This document shows positions 33,507 through 42,313 of a DNA stretch of 64,000 nucleotides, piece after piece; position 1 is the first letter of the stretch, and each line of letters opens with the position of its first letter. Below the pieces are notes generated by a model. It saw nothing but the letters and a program-made list of their open reading frames with translations. It searched no databases and was not told the origin of the DNA. Source of the stretch: Tous-C4FEB sp044356555. Lineage in GTDB: Bacteria; Verrucomicrobiota; Verrucomicrobiia; Opitutales; Opitutaceae. A program made the translations under genes and the position numbers. The stretch covers positions 106,476-170,475 of the forward strand of contig JBIKWB010000008.1 of NCBI GenBank assembly GCA_044356555.1, in the 5' to 3' direction.

Positions 33507-34042
33507 GGGCTCGCGAGCGCCTCGCGCCTCTGGGGCAGGCCGGCCAAAAACTGGCTCACCTCGGCGCGGCCGCGCAGCACATACGTCGACTTTCCGCGGG
33601 CGCGGGCCCGATCGATCTCCGCCAGCGCGATGGGCCGCTTCACTTCGCGCCACGTCCAGATGTAACGCAAAAAAACGCGGTCCGGCATTCGCTCCGGGCA
33701 GCCCTCGCGCATATCCGGTCGCGTGCGCCCAAAATGACGCAGGCTGCGTCGCACTACCCGCGCGAGGCAGGTCAAGCGACCGACATCCAAAAACACCACG
33801 GCGTCGCACGCGGCGAGCCGCTGATCCCACGCGGAGGTGTAGTTTCCGTCCATGATCCAGCTCTCCGCCGCTGCCAGCCGGTTCGCCCGTGTCTTCCACT
33901 CCGCCTTATCCGGCTCCACCCAGCCGGGCAGCCAAAACTCGCGGTCCAGATGGACCACCGGCAAACCCAGCCGCTCGCCGAGTTCCCGCGCCAGCGTCGA
34001 TTTGCCCGCGCCGCTGCAACCCAGAATGACGATACGTTTCAT
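33503..34042 (-). CDS. P-loop kinase-like protein (DNA topology modulation/adenylate kinase-like)
   Basis: Small P-loop protein of 179 residues with Walker A GCSGAGKSTLARELGERL and LDREFWLPGW, then SWIMDGNYTSAW, the pattern of FlaR/adenylate-kinase-like proteins. FLRYIWTWRE is also typical. The nucleoside or nucleotide substrate is not known. It follows the DUF5069 gene by 15 bases. The same pairing of DUF5069 with small P-loop proteins occurs again at 41290-42840. Confidence 0.8.
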   Translation of the reverse strand: MKRIVILGCSGAGKSTLARELGERLGLPVVHLDREFWLPGWVEPDKAEWKTRANRLAAAESWIMDGNYTSAWDQRLAACDAVVFLDVGRLTCLARVVRRSLRHFGRTRPDMREGCPERMPDRVFLRYIWTWREVKRPIALAEIDRARARGKSTYVLRGRAEVSQFLAGLPQRREALASP

Positions 34043-34057
34043 GCCGACCTTCGCCGC

Positions 34058-34474
34058 TCACTTCCGGCCCTCGTCGAAATCATACAAATCGAAATGCGTC
34101 TGGATGTCGTCCCGCGTGGTGATCCCGCGTTTTTCTTTCGAGGCCTGCATCTTTTCCGAACTTTTGTCGCGCCAACCGCCCTTGGTCATGAATGCATTAT
34201 AATGTTGGATCTCGTCGTCCGACGGACGCCGGCCTTTTTCGTAACACCACGCCAGCACGGCCGCGTCGTCGGCTTCTTCCTGCGCTTTCGCCGCGAGGTC
34301 GTCGTAGGCGAGTCCGAGCAGCCGGCAGCAGCGCGCATCGTAGCCCGTGCCGAGGTTGTAGTCGCTGGCCAGGCGCCCGGCCGCGTGCAGGCGCGCTTTG
34401 TCGAGCAGGCGTGGCAGGAAAACGAGACCGCCGACGGAATCGTAACCGGAACGAGGGTAAGCGAGTGGGTTCAT
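34058..34474 (-). CDS. DUF5069 protein, first copy
   Basis: Protein of 138 residues of the DUF5069 family, common in Verrucomicrobiota and without known function. Family blocks are LPRLLDKARLHAAGRL, DYNLGTGYDARCCRLLG, VLAWCYEKGRRPSDDEI and FMTKGGWRD. Two ATGs are possible (34483 and 34474); I prefer 34474 because it is 17 bases from the operator, close to the spacing at phnG and phnN. It heads an operon with the P-loop protein, perhaps through phoD. Confidence 0.8.
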   Translation of the reverse strand: MNPLAYPRSGYDSVGGLVFLPRLLDKARLHAAGRLASDYNLGTGYDARCCRLLGLAYDDLAAKAQEEADDAAVLAWCYEKGRRPSDDEIQHYNAFMTKGGWRDKSSEKMQASKEKRGITTRDDIQTHFDLYDFDEGRK

Positions 34475-34491
34475 CGGCGTCATCCTGAGCG

Positions 34492-34524
34492 TGCGCCGTT
34501 AAGCCGGCATAAAGATGCGGTGAA
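34492..34524 (-). promoter_or_regulatory. Pho-like operator before DUF5069 operon
   Basis: The best match to the consensus: minus-strand units TTCACCGCATC, TTTATGCCGGC and TTAACGGCGCA in exact 11-base steps, ending 17 bases before ATG 34474. Confidence 0.75.
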
Positions 34525-34654
34525 TTCTTTTCGCACGATGGGCTGAGCGAGTGGAACCCTCGAGCACAGTGCAGATCGAAACGCGCGTGCGCCGAACGAC
34601 TCTTCGTGAAAAATTAGGGGCCTATGCCACCGGCAAAAGGGGATCGCGCGAGTC

Positions 34655-34687
34655 TTCGCGGTATCTTTATCAGCGCTTAACGTGGAA
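34655..34687 (+). promoter_or_regulatory. Pho-like operator before the glutathione genes
   Basis: Units TTCGCGGTATC, TTTATCAGCGC and TTAACGTGGAA in 11-base steps. It lies 29 bases before the small ORF at 34717 and 136 bases before the glutamate-cysteine ligase gene. TAACGT could act as -10. Confidence 0.68.
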
Positions 34688-34716
34688 CTGAGAAGGTGCG
34701 CCGCAAAACCCAACCC

Positions 34717-34821
34717 ATGCAGATGAACCTCCGGAAAAACGCGCGGCTCGGGTTTCTATCCTTGGTGATCTTCTGCGCAGAGGCTCCGCACGCGCGGCGC
34801 GGGCGTCCGGTGCAGCCTTGA
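34717..34821 (+). CDS. Possible 34-residue leader peptide upstream of gshA
   Basis: A short frame begins at ATG 34717 (a second ATG at 34723) and stops at TGA 34821, two bases before the ATG of the glutamate-cysteine ligase. The product is basic with a hydrophobic middle (LGFLSLVIFCAEAPHARR) and one cysteine. Position between operator and gene, and the tight spacing, suggest translational coupling or a leader peptide; no attenuator hairpin is obvious. It could also be chance. Confidence 0.35.
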   Translation: MQMNLRKNARLGFLSLVIFCAEAPHARRGRPVQP

Positions 34822-34823
34822 AC

Positions 34824-36305
34824 ATGGGGCCGAGCATCACAGGAGAGCCGAACATCGTCGGGGCCGCGGCCGGCGCGGGCGTGGCGGAGGCGCCCCGGGT
34901 GTTTCCGCTGGCGGCGGCGCGCGCGCGGTTAAAGGCGTTGATCGAGGCCGGTGGGCGGGCGGGGCTGATGCGGGGCTGGTGGGGTTTGGAACGCGAGGGT
35001 CTGCGGGTGGAAGCGGACGGGCGGCCGGCGCTGACCCCGCATCCGTTTGGGCCCGAGGAGCGGGCGATCACGGTGGATTTTGCGGAGGCGCAGGCGGAGT
35101 TGATCACGGCCCCGTGCGCCTCGCCGGAAGCGGCGTGGGCGGAGTTGGGCGAGGCTCATCGGCGACTGCGGGCGCGGCTGGGCGCGGAGCTTTTTTGGCC
35201 GCTGAGTTTGCCCGGACGTTGGGACGAGCCGGAGCGGTTGCGCGCGGCGGAATTCGGCGGGCGGCCGGAGGATGCGGCAGCGCGGGCGTATCGGGCGGAG
35301 TTGTTGCGGCGACATGGGCGCGCGCGGCAGGCGATCAGCGGATTGCATTACAACTTCTCGTTTGATGCGGAGCTGTTGGCGGCCCTGCGGCGCGCGGACG
35401 GGGCGACCGGGCCGGAGCGGGAGTGGCGCGACGGAATCTACTTCGGGGTGATGCGGAATTTTTTGCGGCATCAGCACGTGTTTAACGCGCTGTGGGGCAT
35501 GAGCCCGCCGGAGGACGGGGCGTTTTGGCAAGACTTGCGCGCGGCGGCGGGCGGGGAAAGCCGGGCGGAGGCGGACCGGTGTGCGGGCGTCATTTCAAGC
35601 GTGCGGCTGAGTCCGCTCGGCTACGGGCTAGCTCCGGACGTGGCGGAGGCGCTGGGGGTGGATTTTTCCTCGCTGGGCGGCTACGTGGAGCGACTCGGGA
35701 CGGCGGTGCGGAGCGGCGGAGTGCTGGCGCATGAGCGCGAATTTTACAGTCCGGTGCGGCCGAAGACGGTCGCGGGCGGCGCGGGCGAGGAGAAAAACGA
35801 GGCGGGCGCGTCGTTGCGGCGACTGGCGCGGGAGGGCGTGGGTTATCTGGAGTTCCGGGTGTTTGACCTCGATCCCTTCGAGGCGAACGGAGTGGGCTTG
35901 GAGGCGCTGCGATTCTTCCACGTGCTCGTGCTGGCGAGTCTGTTGCGGCCGGCGGAGCGGATCGGGGCCGGGGAGCAGGTGGAACTGGCGGAGCGCTGGC
36001 GGTGGTCCACGTTGTGCGGTGGCCGGTGGTGCGAGTGCCGGCCGTCGCCGGGGGCGGCGGGCGAGCGGGAGATTTTGCCGCTGCTGGAGTTCATGGCGGA
36101 GATCGCGGCGCAACTGCCGCCCGGGTATGCGGCCGCGGTGGCGGCGGCGCGGGAGCGCTGGGCGGGACGGCGTGACCGGCCGCTGGACCGGTGGCGGAGA
36201 TTGGTGGCGGCGACGCCCGGCGGAGCGCTGGCGGCCGGGCTAGGATTGGCCCGCGCCCACGCGACGGAAACGGAAGCGGCGACGGCGGACACCCCGGGGG
36301 CGTGA
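34824..36305 (+). CDS. gshA: Glutamate-cysteine ligase
   Basis: Enzyme of 493 residues that joins glutamate and cysteine, the first step of glutathione synthesis. Family landmarks are GWWGLEREGLRVEADGRPAL, VDFAEAQAELITAP (metal-binding Glu), ISGLHYNFSFD, NALWGMSPPE and YLEFRVFDLDPFEANGVG. It resembles the N-terminal part of the bifunctional GshAB (GshF) enzyme. The matching ATP-grasp part is a separate gene 19 bases downstream. ATG 34824 is preferred over TTG 34818. Confidence 0.85.
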   Translation: MGPSITGEPNIVGAAAGAGVAEAPRVFPLAAARARLKALIEAGGRAGLMRGWWGLEREGLRVEADGRPALTPHPFGPEERAITVDFAEAQAELITAPCASPEAAWAELGEAHRRLRARLGAELFWPLSLPGRWDEPERLRAAEFGGRPEDAAARAYRAELLRRHGRARQAISGLHYNFSFDAELLAALRRADGATGPEREWRDGIYFGVMRNFLRHQHVFNALWGMSPPEDGAFWQDLRAAAGGESRAEADRCAGVISSVRLSPLGYGLAPDVAEALGVDFSSLGGYVERLGTAVRSGGVLAHEREFYSPVRPKTVAGGAGEEKNEAGASLRRLAREGVGYLEFRVFDLDPFEANGVGLEALRFFHVLVLASLLRPAERIGAGEQVELAERWRWSTLCGGRWCECRPSPGAAGEREILPLLEFMAEIAAQLPPGYAAAVAAARERWAGRRDRPLDRWRRLVAATPGGALAAGLGLARAHATETEAATADTPGA

Positions 36306-36324
36306 GGCGCGGAGCGTCGATTTT

Positions 36325-37314
36325 ATGGATACATCAAATCTGGAATTGTCCACGCAGGCTTTGATCGCGGAAGCGCAGCGGCGCGGGGTGGAGGTCGAGG
36401 TGTTGGACGCAGCCGACAACTTCATCGTGCTGCGGCGCGACGGCCGCGCGGAGTATGTGAAGCAGGCGACGCGGACCTCGGCCGATACCTACGTAAGCGC
36501 GTTGCTGATGGAGAACAAAGCGGTGACTAAGCTCGTGCTGACGGCGGCGGGATTGCGCGCGCCCGGCGGAGCGCGTTACGACCACGAGCCGGAGGCGGCG
36601 GGGGATTTCGCGCGTTACGCGGGGCGGCGCATCGTCGTTAAGCCCAACGCGACGAATTTCGGCGAAGGCGTGGCCCTGCTCGGCGCCGATGCCGGCGAGG
36701 CGGAGTATCGGGCGGCGGTGACGGCGGCCTTTGCGCTGGATCGCACGGTGCTGGTGGAGGAGTTCGTGGAGGGGCGGGAATTTCGGTTTCTCGTGATCGG
36801 CGGGGCGACGCGGGCGGTGTTGCACCGCGTGCCGGCCAACGTGACGGGAGACGGGGTGAGCGACATCACCGCGTTGGTGGCGGAGAAAAACCGTGATCCG
36901 AAACGCGGCGAAGGTTACCGGAAGCCGCTGGAGAAAATCCGGCTGGGCGAGGTGGAGATGGCGTTTTTGGCCGGGCAGGGGCTCACGGCGGCAAGCGTGC
37001 CGACGGCGGGCGAGCGGGTTTATCTGCGCAAGAATTCCAATATCAGCACGGGCGGCGACAGCATCGATTTCACGGACACGATGCCGGCGGTGTATCAGCG
37101 TCTGGCGGAGCGGGCGACGGCGGCGGCGGGGGCGAACATCTGTGGGCTGGACATGATTATCCCCGATGTGACGGATGCGCGGGAGGATGCGGCGTATTCG
37201 ATCTTGGAGCTGAATTTCAATCCGGCGCTTCACATCCACGACTATCCGGCGGATGGGGAGAACCGGCGGGTGGAACGCTTCGTGTTGGACGAGATTGGGT
37301 TTGGCGCGCGGTGA
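36325..37314 (+). CDS. ATP-grasp glutathione synthetase, GshAB C-terminal-type
   Basis: ATP-grasp protein of 329 residues matching the second half of GshAB: LELSTQALIAEAQRRGVEVE, DNFIVLRRDGRAEYVKQAT, TSADTYVSALLMENKAVTK, then RIVVKPNATNFGEGVAL, VEEFVEGREFRFLVIG and LELNFNPALHIHDYP. It should add glycine to gamma-glutamylcysteine. In many bacteria both halves are one protein; here the fusion is split, or was never made. A Pho-like operator controls the pair, which is unusual. Confidence 0.85.
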   Translation: MDTSNLELSTQALIAEAQRRGVEVEVLDAADNFIVLRRDGRAEYVKQATRTSADTYVSALLMENKAVTKLVLTAAGLRAPGGARYDHEPEAAGDFARYAGRRIVVKPNATNFGEGVALLGADAGEAEYRAAVTAAFALDRTVLVEEFVEGREFRFLVIGGATRAVLHRVPANVTGDGVSDITALVAEKNRDPKRGEGYRKPLEKIRLGEVEMAFLAGQGLTAASVPTAGERVYLRKNSNISTGGDSIDFTDTMPAVYQRLAERATAAAGANICGLDMIIPDVTDAREDAAYSILELNFNPALHIHDYPADGENRRVERFVLDEIGFGAR

Positions 37315-37525
37315 GCCGGTGGGTTTGGGTCGAGGCGGCGAGTTCGGGGCGAGCGAGGGAATTGAGTCTTTCGCGTGCTGACGGCCGCGAGCTTCGCCCC
37401 GAGCCCTGTCTCGGTGGGCCGGTGGCCGGATACAGGCTTGGCTGTGTCCCAAAGGCGGAAAATCTATCTGATTATCCCGATGTAGAGGTGTGCGACCTCA
37501 AAGCGGTCCCGGAATACGCCGTCGT

Positions 37526-37942
37526 TCAGCTCTGAATTGGCCTTCTTCTCATGCATTCAAATCGCTCAACACCGGGATGCTTCTCACCCAGACTCCTTAC
37601 TGAGAAGCCACATCGCCGATAAAACGCGACTGAGTCATGATCGGTCTCGGCTGTGAGTGTCGTATCCGGGATCTGATCCATCAATAAGCGACCCAATCCT
37701 TTTCTTTGGTGATGCGACGCAACCGCTAGATGTCGAATAACCGTTGGCCGACCATGACTTCTCTCGAGGCCAATAACGGCTACCGGTTCTCCCGAGATGA
37801 AGTGCAGATAGAGATGCCGATCTTCAGACGCCGAGTAATCGTCCCAAATGCGACGGATCTTCTCTTCGTCTTGCGACCATACGCACAACTTCAAGATGGC
37901 AATGATCGGTTTACCAAAAGGGAAACTTCGCGGACGGATCAT
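37526..37942 (-). CDS. GNAT-family acetyltransferase
   Basis: Protein of 138 residues. The acetyl-CoA loop is VASHHQRKGLGRLLMD, preceded by EPVAVIGLERSHGRPTVIRH and followed by HDSVAFYRRCGFSV, all typical of GNAT enzymes. Substrate unknown. The gene and its flanks are poorer in GC than the neighbours by eye, which suggests recent transfer. It stands alone between the glutathione genes and the peptidase E gene. Confidence 0.8.
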   Translation of the reverse strand: MIRPRSFPFGKPIIAILKLCVWSQDEEKIRRIWDDYSASEDRHLYLHFISGEPVAVIGLERSHGRPTVIRHLAVASHHQRKGLGRLLMDQIPDTTLTAETDHDSVAFYRRCGFSVRSLGEKHPGVERFECMRRRPIQS

Positions 37943-38091
37943 TTTTCAGTTAGATAAACGTTTGTATCGCGATGAAGAGGAGCCGGACTCCTTGGTTGAG
38001 AGAATGCGGCGAATTGCGTCCTCGTTCTCGGCAACGCGGGTGAGGTGGACCCGCCGGGGCGGCGGCGTAAGAGCAGATTTCTCCCAAGCGG

Positions 38092-38760
38092 TCACGCGGT
38101 GGGCTGCGCGGAGGGCTGGAAGGGGCTCGACGGAAACGTGCTGCCGATTCGGGTAACGGTCTCGCCGTCAATGAGCAGGCCTTCATCGTCGGCGATTTCC
38201 AAAATCTCGGAGCGGCAAAGCACCCCCGCGGTCGCGACCCGGGCGGCGTAGTCGGCGAAGCGCGCTTTCCAGCGGTTGGTGTGCGGCAACACCGTGAAGG
38301 GCACGAGGCGAAGCGCGTCGGTATCCTTGCAGCCCAAGTCGGGGACGGAGTTATCGAAGATCGGCACGGCGTTCAGGCTGCGGCCGAGGAGCAGCGCGCC
38401 GGCACTCGACCCGATGATCGGCCGGCCCGCCTCGACCATTTCCTCAATGACCGCATCCGCGCCGGTGTCGCGGACGCGTTGCAAGAGATAATACGGGTTG
38501 CCGCCCGCGAGATAGACGAGGTCGAACGCGGCGAGGTCGGCGCTCGGCTGCGTGTCGAAGTCGAAGAACTCCACCACAGGCACGCCGGCGGCGAGCAACG
38601 TGCCGCGCGCGAGGACGGCGTTGCGGTTACGCTCCTTGAGCTTCGGCTCGGCCGTGGTGACGACGGCGGCGCGGGTTGCGCCCCGTGCAAGATTGCTCAC
38701 GACGGCCGTAAAGTGCGGTTGCGCGAGATTGGAGCTGACGAGAAACAGGCGTGACGTCAT
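38092..38760 (-). CDS. Peptidase E-like S51-family protein
   Basis: Class-I glutaminase-like fold, 222 residues from ATG 38760. The nucleophile elbow is GSSAGALLL, preceded by DLVYLAGGNPYYLLQ and followed by LVPFTVLPHTNRW and the Glu/Asp-rich EIADDEGLLIDG. Peptidase E cleaves Asp-X dipeptides in the cytoplasm; several relatives act on other substrates such as cyanophycin. Substrate is not certain. Confidence 0.8.
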   Translation of the reverse strand: MTSRLFLVSSNLAQPHFTAVVSNLARGATRAAVVTTAEPKLKERNRNAVLARGTLLAAGVPVVEFFDFDTQPSADLAAFDLVYLAGGNPYYLLQRVRDTGADAVIEEMVEAGRPIIGSSAGALLLGRSLNAVPIFDNSVPDLGCKDTDALRLVPFTVLPHTNRWKARFADYAARVATAGVLCRSEILEIADDEGLLIDGETVTRIGSTFPSSPFQPSAQPTA

Positions 38761-38903
38761 CGCGGGAGCACGGGTCAAACGCGTGCGGTAGAGACGGGAG
38801 TCGAGACGAAGGAGCCGATGAAAAACGCTCCGCGCAAACGAGAGGTGAACCGCATAATGACGTGAGCGTCACACCGCGGGGTTAAGGGGCAATGAAGGCG
38901 TCG

Positions 38904-39368
38904 TTACGTTTGGGCGAAGGCGGAAGATGGCAGAGGCTTGCTGAAATTGAGTTGGATTTTGGTGCGGTTGAACCCGAGGTTTTCGTAGAACGCGTGGGTG
39001 CGGGTGCGCACGATATTTGACCGCACGACGACGCGGGCGGCGCCGGCTGCTTCCGCCCAGGCTTCGATCGCCGCAACCAAGCGTCCGCCGATACCGTGGC
39101 CGCGGTGAGCTTCGTCCACGACGAGGGCGAGCAGTTGGGCCGAGCCTTCGTCTTCAAGAAGCGGCAGCAACACGCCATGGGCCAGCCCGGTCGGTTGACC
39201 GTCAAGGACGGCGACGAGCACGGTATGCCCGGGGGTGGAGATCACCCGTGCGAGGCGGCGGGCAAGTTCACCCTCGGTGGCGGGATAACCGAGCTGGGTC
39301 ATGAGTCGACCAAGAGCGGGAGCGTCGGCGAGGGCTGCAGGTCGGATCGTGATGTTCATCGGAGTCAT
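38904..39368 (-). CDS. GNAT-family acetyltransferase
   Basis: Protein of 154 residues with ITIRPAALADAPALGRLM at the start, the acetyl-CoA site LVVDEAHRGHGIGGRLV and THAFYENLGFNRTK near the end. Starts at 39368 or 39359 are possible. On the minus strand TTAACGATCTG (39386-39396) ends 17 bases before 39368, but the two preceding units do not match, so phosphate control is doubtful. Confidence 0.8.
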   Translation of the reverse strand: MTPMNITIRPAALADAPALGRLMTQLGYPATEGELARRLARVISTPGHTVLVAVLDGQPTGLAHGVLLPLLEDEGSAQLLALVVDEAHRGHGIGGRLVAAIEAWAEAAGAARVVVRSNIVRTRTHAFYENLGFNRTKIQLNFSKPLPSSAFAQT

Positions 39369-39407
39369 CGTGGGTCGGGGAAATTCAGATCGTTAACAAA
39401 AGGGGCG

Positions 39408-39899
39408 TCACCGTGGTCCGAGGTTGAGCAGGTAACGCTCGCCGTGCTCGCCCACCGGCATGGGACCGGGATCTCCGTAGCCGGCGCTGACTTGGTGCCA
39501 AAAAATTTTGGCGGCCAAATTTCTACGGTCATAGGAAATTTCTAAATGTCCGGAGTGTTGATTGAGCACGTAACCGGCGGCTGCGAGGCCCACGCCATGC
39601 CTTCGCTCTTTGGGCAGCACAAAAAATTCCGCGAGGGCGAAGTCCCAGTCGGTTATTTCGTCGTCCTCTTTCGCTCTGACTAGGGCAAAGCCCGCGATTT
39701 CGCCGGCGGAGCGGAGAAGATAAGGGTATCGGCGCGGACTTTCCCAATAGAGGGCGAACCAAGGATAGGCGTAACTGCCGTCGGGCCGGATTGGCCGGGT
39801 GTGCCAGGCAGAAAGATCGTGCAGGCAAAGTTGAAGCAGCGAAGCGACCAGCGGGGCCTCGCCGACCTTGGCGAGGGAGATTGATACCGGGCTACTCAT
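39408..39899 (-). CDS. GNAT-family acetyltransferase-like protein
   Basis: Protein of 163 residues from ATG 39899. IAGFALVRAKEDDEITDWDF, then FFVLPKERRHGVGLAAAGYV (acetyl-CoA loop) and HLEISYDRRNLAAKIFWHQV fit the GNAT fold. Similar proteins are often annotated only as predicted acetyltransferases. It follows the MFS gene by 100 bases and precedes another GNAT gene. Confidence 0.75.
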   Translation of the reverse strand: MSSPVSISLAKVGEAPLVASLLQLCLHDLSAWHTRPIRPDGSYAYPWFALYWESPRRYPYLLRSAGEIAGFALVRAKEDDEITDWDFALAEFFVLPKERRHGVGLAAAGYVLNQHSGHLEISYDRRNLAAKIFWHQVSAGYGDPGPMPVGEHGERYLLNLGPR

Positions 39900-39999
39900 C
39901 AGAGTGCGCCGAGCCAAAAGGTAACGGCTCTCGGCCCGCGGCCGAAGAGCACGTCCTGCCGTTCCAATGCGACGGCCAGCGATGGCGGAATCATCGCAG

Positions 40000-41220
40000 T
40001 CAGCCGGCGACCGAGGGGGTCAGCGCCGGAGCGGGGCGCGCGCGCCGGTGCAGCCAGAAATTTCCGATCAGGGCCACGACCGCGCCCGTGGCGAGGACGC
40101 GGGCGACGCCGAATCGGTCGGTGGCGATGCCGAACACAAGCTGGCCGAGCGGCAACGCGCCCATGAAGGCCATGTTGAAAAAGCTCATGACCCGGCCGCG
40201 CATCGAGTCGCGCACGGCGGTTTGCAATCGGGTGTTCATCGAGGCGATCCAAGAAATCTGGGCGCCGCCGAGCAGCAGGAGGGCCGGGAGCGCCAGGGGG
40301 AGAGTTGGGGCGAAGGCCAGCGCGACGGCGGCGGCGGGCGTGACGAGCCCGGCGATAAAGATGCGCCGATCCAGACCGGATTGCTCGCGGCGGGAGGCGA
40401 GCAGCAGGCCGCCGAGGACGGCGCCGACGGCGGGGGCGGCGTTGAGCAGACCGAGCACCTCGGGGCCTCCGCCAAACACCCGGGTCGCGAACAGTGGCAG
40501 CAGCGCGGCGTAAGGCATCACGGTGGCGCTGGAGAGAGCGACCAAGGCGAGCGTCTGGCGAATGGAGGGCTCGTGCCACGCGTAGCGGAGACCCTCGCGC
40601 AGTTCTTCAGCCAAGGGCGCGCGGGGTCCGGCGGGAGCTTGGTGGGGCGGAAGGCGGAGGCGGCGGGTGAAATGGAGGGCCGCGACTTCGCCGATGGCGG
40701 CGGCGAGAAAGCAGGCGGCCTCGCCCGAGACCACGAGCAGGGCGCCGGCGAGGGAAGGACCCAAAATGCGCGCGAGGTTGAACGACGTGGAGTTGAGCGC
40801 GATGGCGTTGGGCAGATCGGCGCGATCATCCACGAGTTGCGCGAGCAGGCTCTGGCGATTGGTCCAGTCGAAGCCCTGGATGACGCCCTGAAACAGCGCG
40901 AGCCCGAGCAGCAGCGGGATACTGGTGGCCCCGGTGAGTACCAGGGTTGCGAGCAGGAGGGAATGGACCAGCGCCGCGGCCTGCGTGGCGAGGAGCATAC
41001 GGCGACGGTCCGCTTTGTCCGCGAGCACGCCGACGAACGGGGTCAACAGCAGGCTCGGGAGCAGACTAAAGGTACCGGCGAGGGCGAGGTAGAACGCGGA
41101 GTCGGTCAGTCGGTAGATGAGCCAACCGAGTGCGACCTGTTGCACCCAATGACCGGTCATCGCGCAGGCCTGCGCGCCGAGGAAGCGGCGGAAATTGGTG
41201 TGCTTCAGAGCGCGGAACAT
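40000..41220 (-). CDS. MFS exporter (MFS_3, enterobactin-exporter-like)
   Basis: Membrane carrier of 406 residues with about 12 helices. The start FRALKHTNFRRFLGAQACAM and WVQQVALGWLIYRLTDSA are typical of the MFS_3 group, and ADKADRRRML is the cytoplasmic loop motif. A second loop RDSMRGRVMSFFNMAFMG is also characteristic. Such proteins export siderophores or drugs; the cargo is unknown here. It follows the second DUF5069 gene by 69 bases on the same strand. Confidence 0.85.
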   Translation of the reverse strand: MFRALKHTNFRRFLGAQACAMTGHWVQQVALGWLIYRLTDSAFYLALAGTFSLLPSLLLTPFVGVLADKADRRRMLLATQAAALVHSLLLATLVLTGATSIPLLLGLALFQGVIQGFDWTNRQSLLAQLVDDRADLPNAIALNSTSFNLARILGPSLAGALLVVSGEAACFLAAAIGEVAALHFTRRLRLPPHQAPAGPRAPLAEELREGLRYAWHEPSIRQTLALVALSSATVMPYAALLPLFATRVFGGGPEVLGLLNAAPAVGAVLGGLLLASRREQSGLDRRIFIAGLVTPAAAVALAFAPTLPLALPALLLLGGAQISWIASMNTRLQTAVRDSMRGRVMSFFNMAFMGALPLGQLVFGIATDRFGVARVLATGAVVALIGNFWLHRRARPAPALTPSVAG

Positions 41221-41289
41221 GCGGCGAAGGAGGAGGGCGCGGGCGGCTGTGAACGCGGCCCGGCCGAGCGTAGGCGGCGGAGCACGGGC

Positions 41290-41706
41290 TTACTTCCGCC
41301 CCTCTTCCGCGTCCTGTAAATCGAACGAGGTCTGCAAATCCGCGCGGTCGGACCAGTAGCGCCGGGCTTTCGCCGCGGCCAGTTTCTCCGTGTAGTCGTC
41401 GCGCCAACCGCGCTTGGTCATGTAGGTGTTGAAGTAGAGAATGTCGTCGGCGGAAGGGCGACGGCCTTGGGCGAAACACCATTCGAGCACGACCGCATCG
41501 TCTTTTTCCGCGCGGGCTTGGGCGGTGACGGCGGTGTAGTCGATGTGCAGGAAGCGGCACATGCGGGCGTCGTGGCCGCTGCCGAGATTGTAATCGTCGG
41601 GCAGCTCGCCGGCCGCGTGCAGGCGGATCTTGTCGAGCATGCGGGCGAAGAAAACGACGCCGCCGACGGTGGCGTAGCCGGAGCAGGGGAAGCGCAGATT
41701 TGTCAT
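41290..41706 (-). CDS. DUF5069 protein, second copy
   Basis: Protein of 138 residues, paralogue of the one at 34058-34474. Shared blocks are FARMLDKIRLHAAGEL, DDYNLGSGHDARMCRFL, VLEWCFAQGRRPSADDI and YMTKRGWRDDYTEKL. It lies 13 bases after a small P-loop gene, so both DUF5069 copies have such a neighbour. No function known. Confidence 0.8.
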   Translation of the reverse strand: MTNLRFPCSGYATVGGVVFFARMLDKIRLHAAGELPDDYNLGSGHDARMCRFLHIDYTAVTAQARAEKDDAVVLEWCFAQGRRPSADDILYFNTYMTKRGWRDDYTEKLAAAKARRYWSDRADLQTSFDLQDAEEGRK

Positions 41707-41719
41707 GAATGAGTAGGTA

Positions 41720-42313
41720 TCAGGAAGGGAAGAGGCCGGCGAGTTGGCGATGGCCCTCGTGGCGGATGAATCTGAGCGTCTCGTTGACCCGGTCCGCGAT
41801 GCCCAAGGTGGTGTCTAGCTGGACGACAGGACAGATACACCCGGTGATCCAATGGTCATGACGACGTTGGCCGCGACTGTCGGGACGAAGGGCGCCAAAG
41901 CTGGAGTGTCCGATGATGGGACCGAAAATGTGGCGGGGTGGGACGAGGGCGATGACCAGATCAAAAACCGATTCGACCGATTGGCCCCAGCCCGCGACCG
42001 AGCCGCAAACGATCACGCGGGGGTTGTCATGCAAGGCGTCGAGCAACTGGACGCGGCGCGAGTGGGGACTGCGGCGGACTTGAAACGCGGGCCGGGTGGG
42101 GAACCAAAAGAAGCTGTCCGTATCGAGCACGGTGGTATGAAGCTCCCCGGCCAGAGCGAGCCCGAGCAAGGTGGCGCCGGAGCCGCGGCCGCCCAAAATA
42201 TGGACGCGGCAGGGGTTGAACGCGTAGGGCAGGGACTCCTCTGAGCGGGCCCCGGCCAATCCGGGCGCGGGCGCTTCGGCGGGTGAGTGCAACGTTGGGT
42301 TGTCCGCTATCAT
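41720..42313 (-). CDS. Adenylate-kinase-like P-loop protein with altered Walker A
   Basis: Protein of 197 residues from ATG 42313, overlapping the upstream gene by four bases (ATGA). The nucleotide loop reads VHILGGRGSGATLLG, with alanine where the Walker lysine should be. DSFFWFPTRPAFQ and PRVIVCGSVAGWG match its neighbour's DDYYWLPTQPPFT and PRAILSGAIIGWG. The two are tandem duplicates. Loss of the lysine makes normal ATP hydrolysis doubtful; it may be a binding or regulatory protein. Confidence 0.75.
   Translation of the reverse strand: MIADNPTLHSPAEAPAPGLAGARSEESLPYAFNPCRVHILGGRGSGATLLGLALAGELHTTVLDTDSFFWFPTRPAFQVRRSPHSRRVQLLDALHDNPRVIVCGSVAGWGQSVESVFDLVIALVPPRHIFGPIIGHSSFGALRPDSRGQRRHDHWITGCICPVVQLDTTLGIADRVNETLRFIRHEGHRQLAGLFPS

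Noticed and set aside
39386..39396. Pho-like box before the GNAT gene at 39368
   Set aside because: A single TTAACGATCTG lies 17 bases from the start, but the two preceding 11-base units have no TTCAC or TTTAT character.
39967..41319. 450-codon plus-strand ORF opposite the MFS gene
   Set aside because: Antisense of a canonical 12-helix carrier; the translation is Gly/Glu/Arg-rich without domains.
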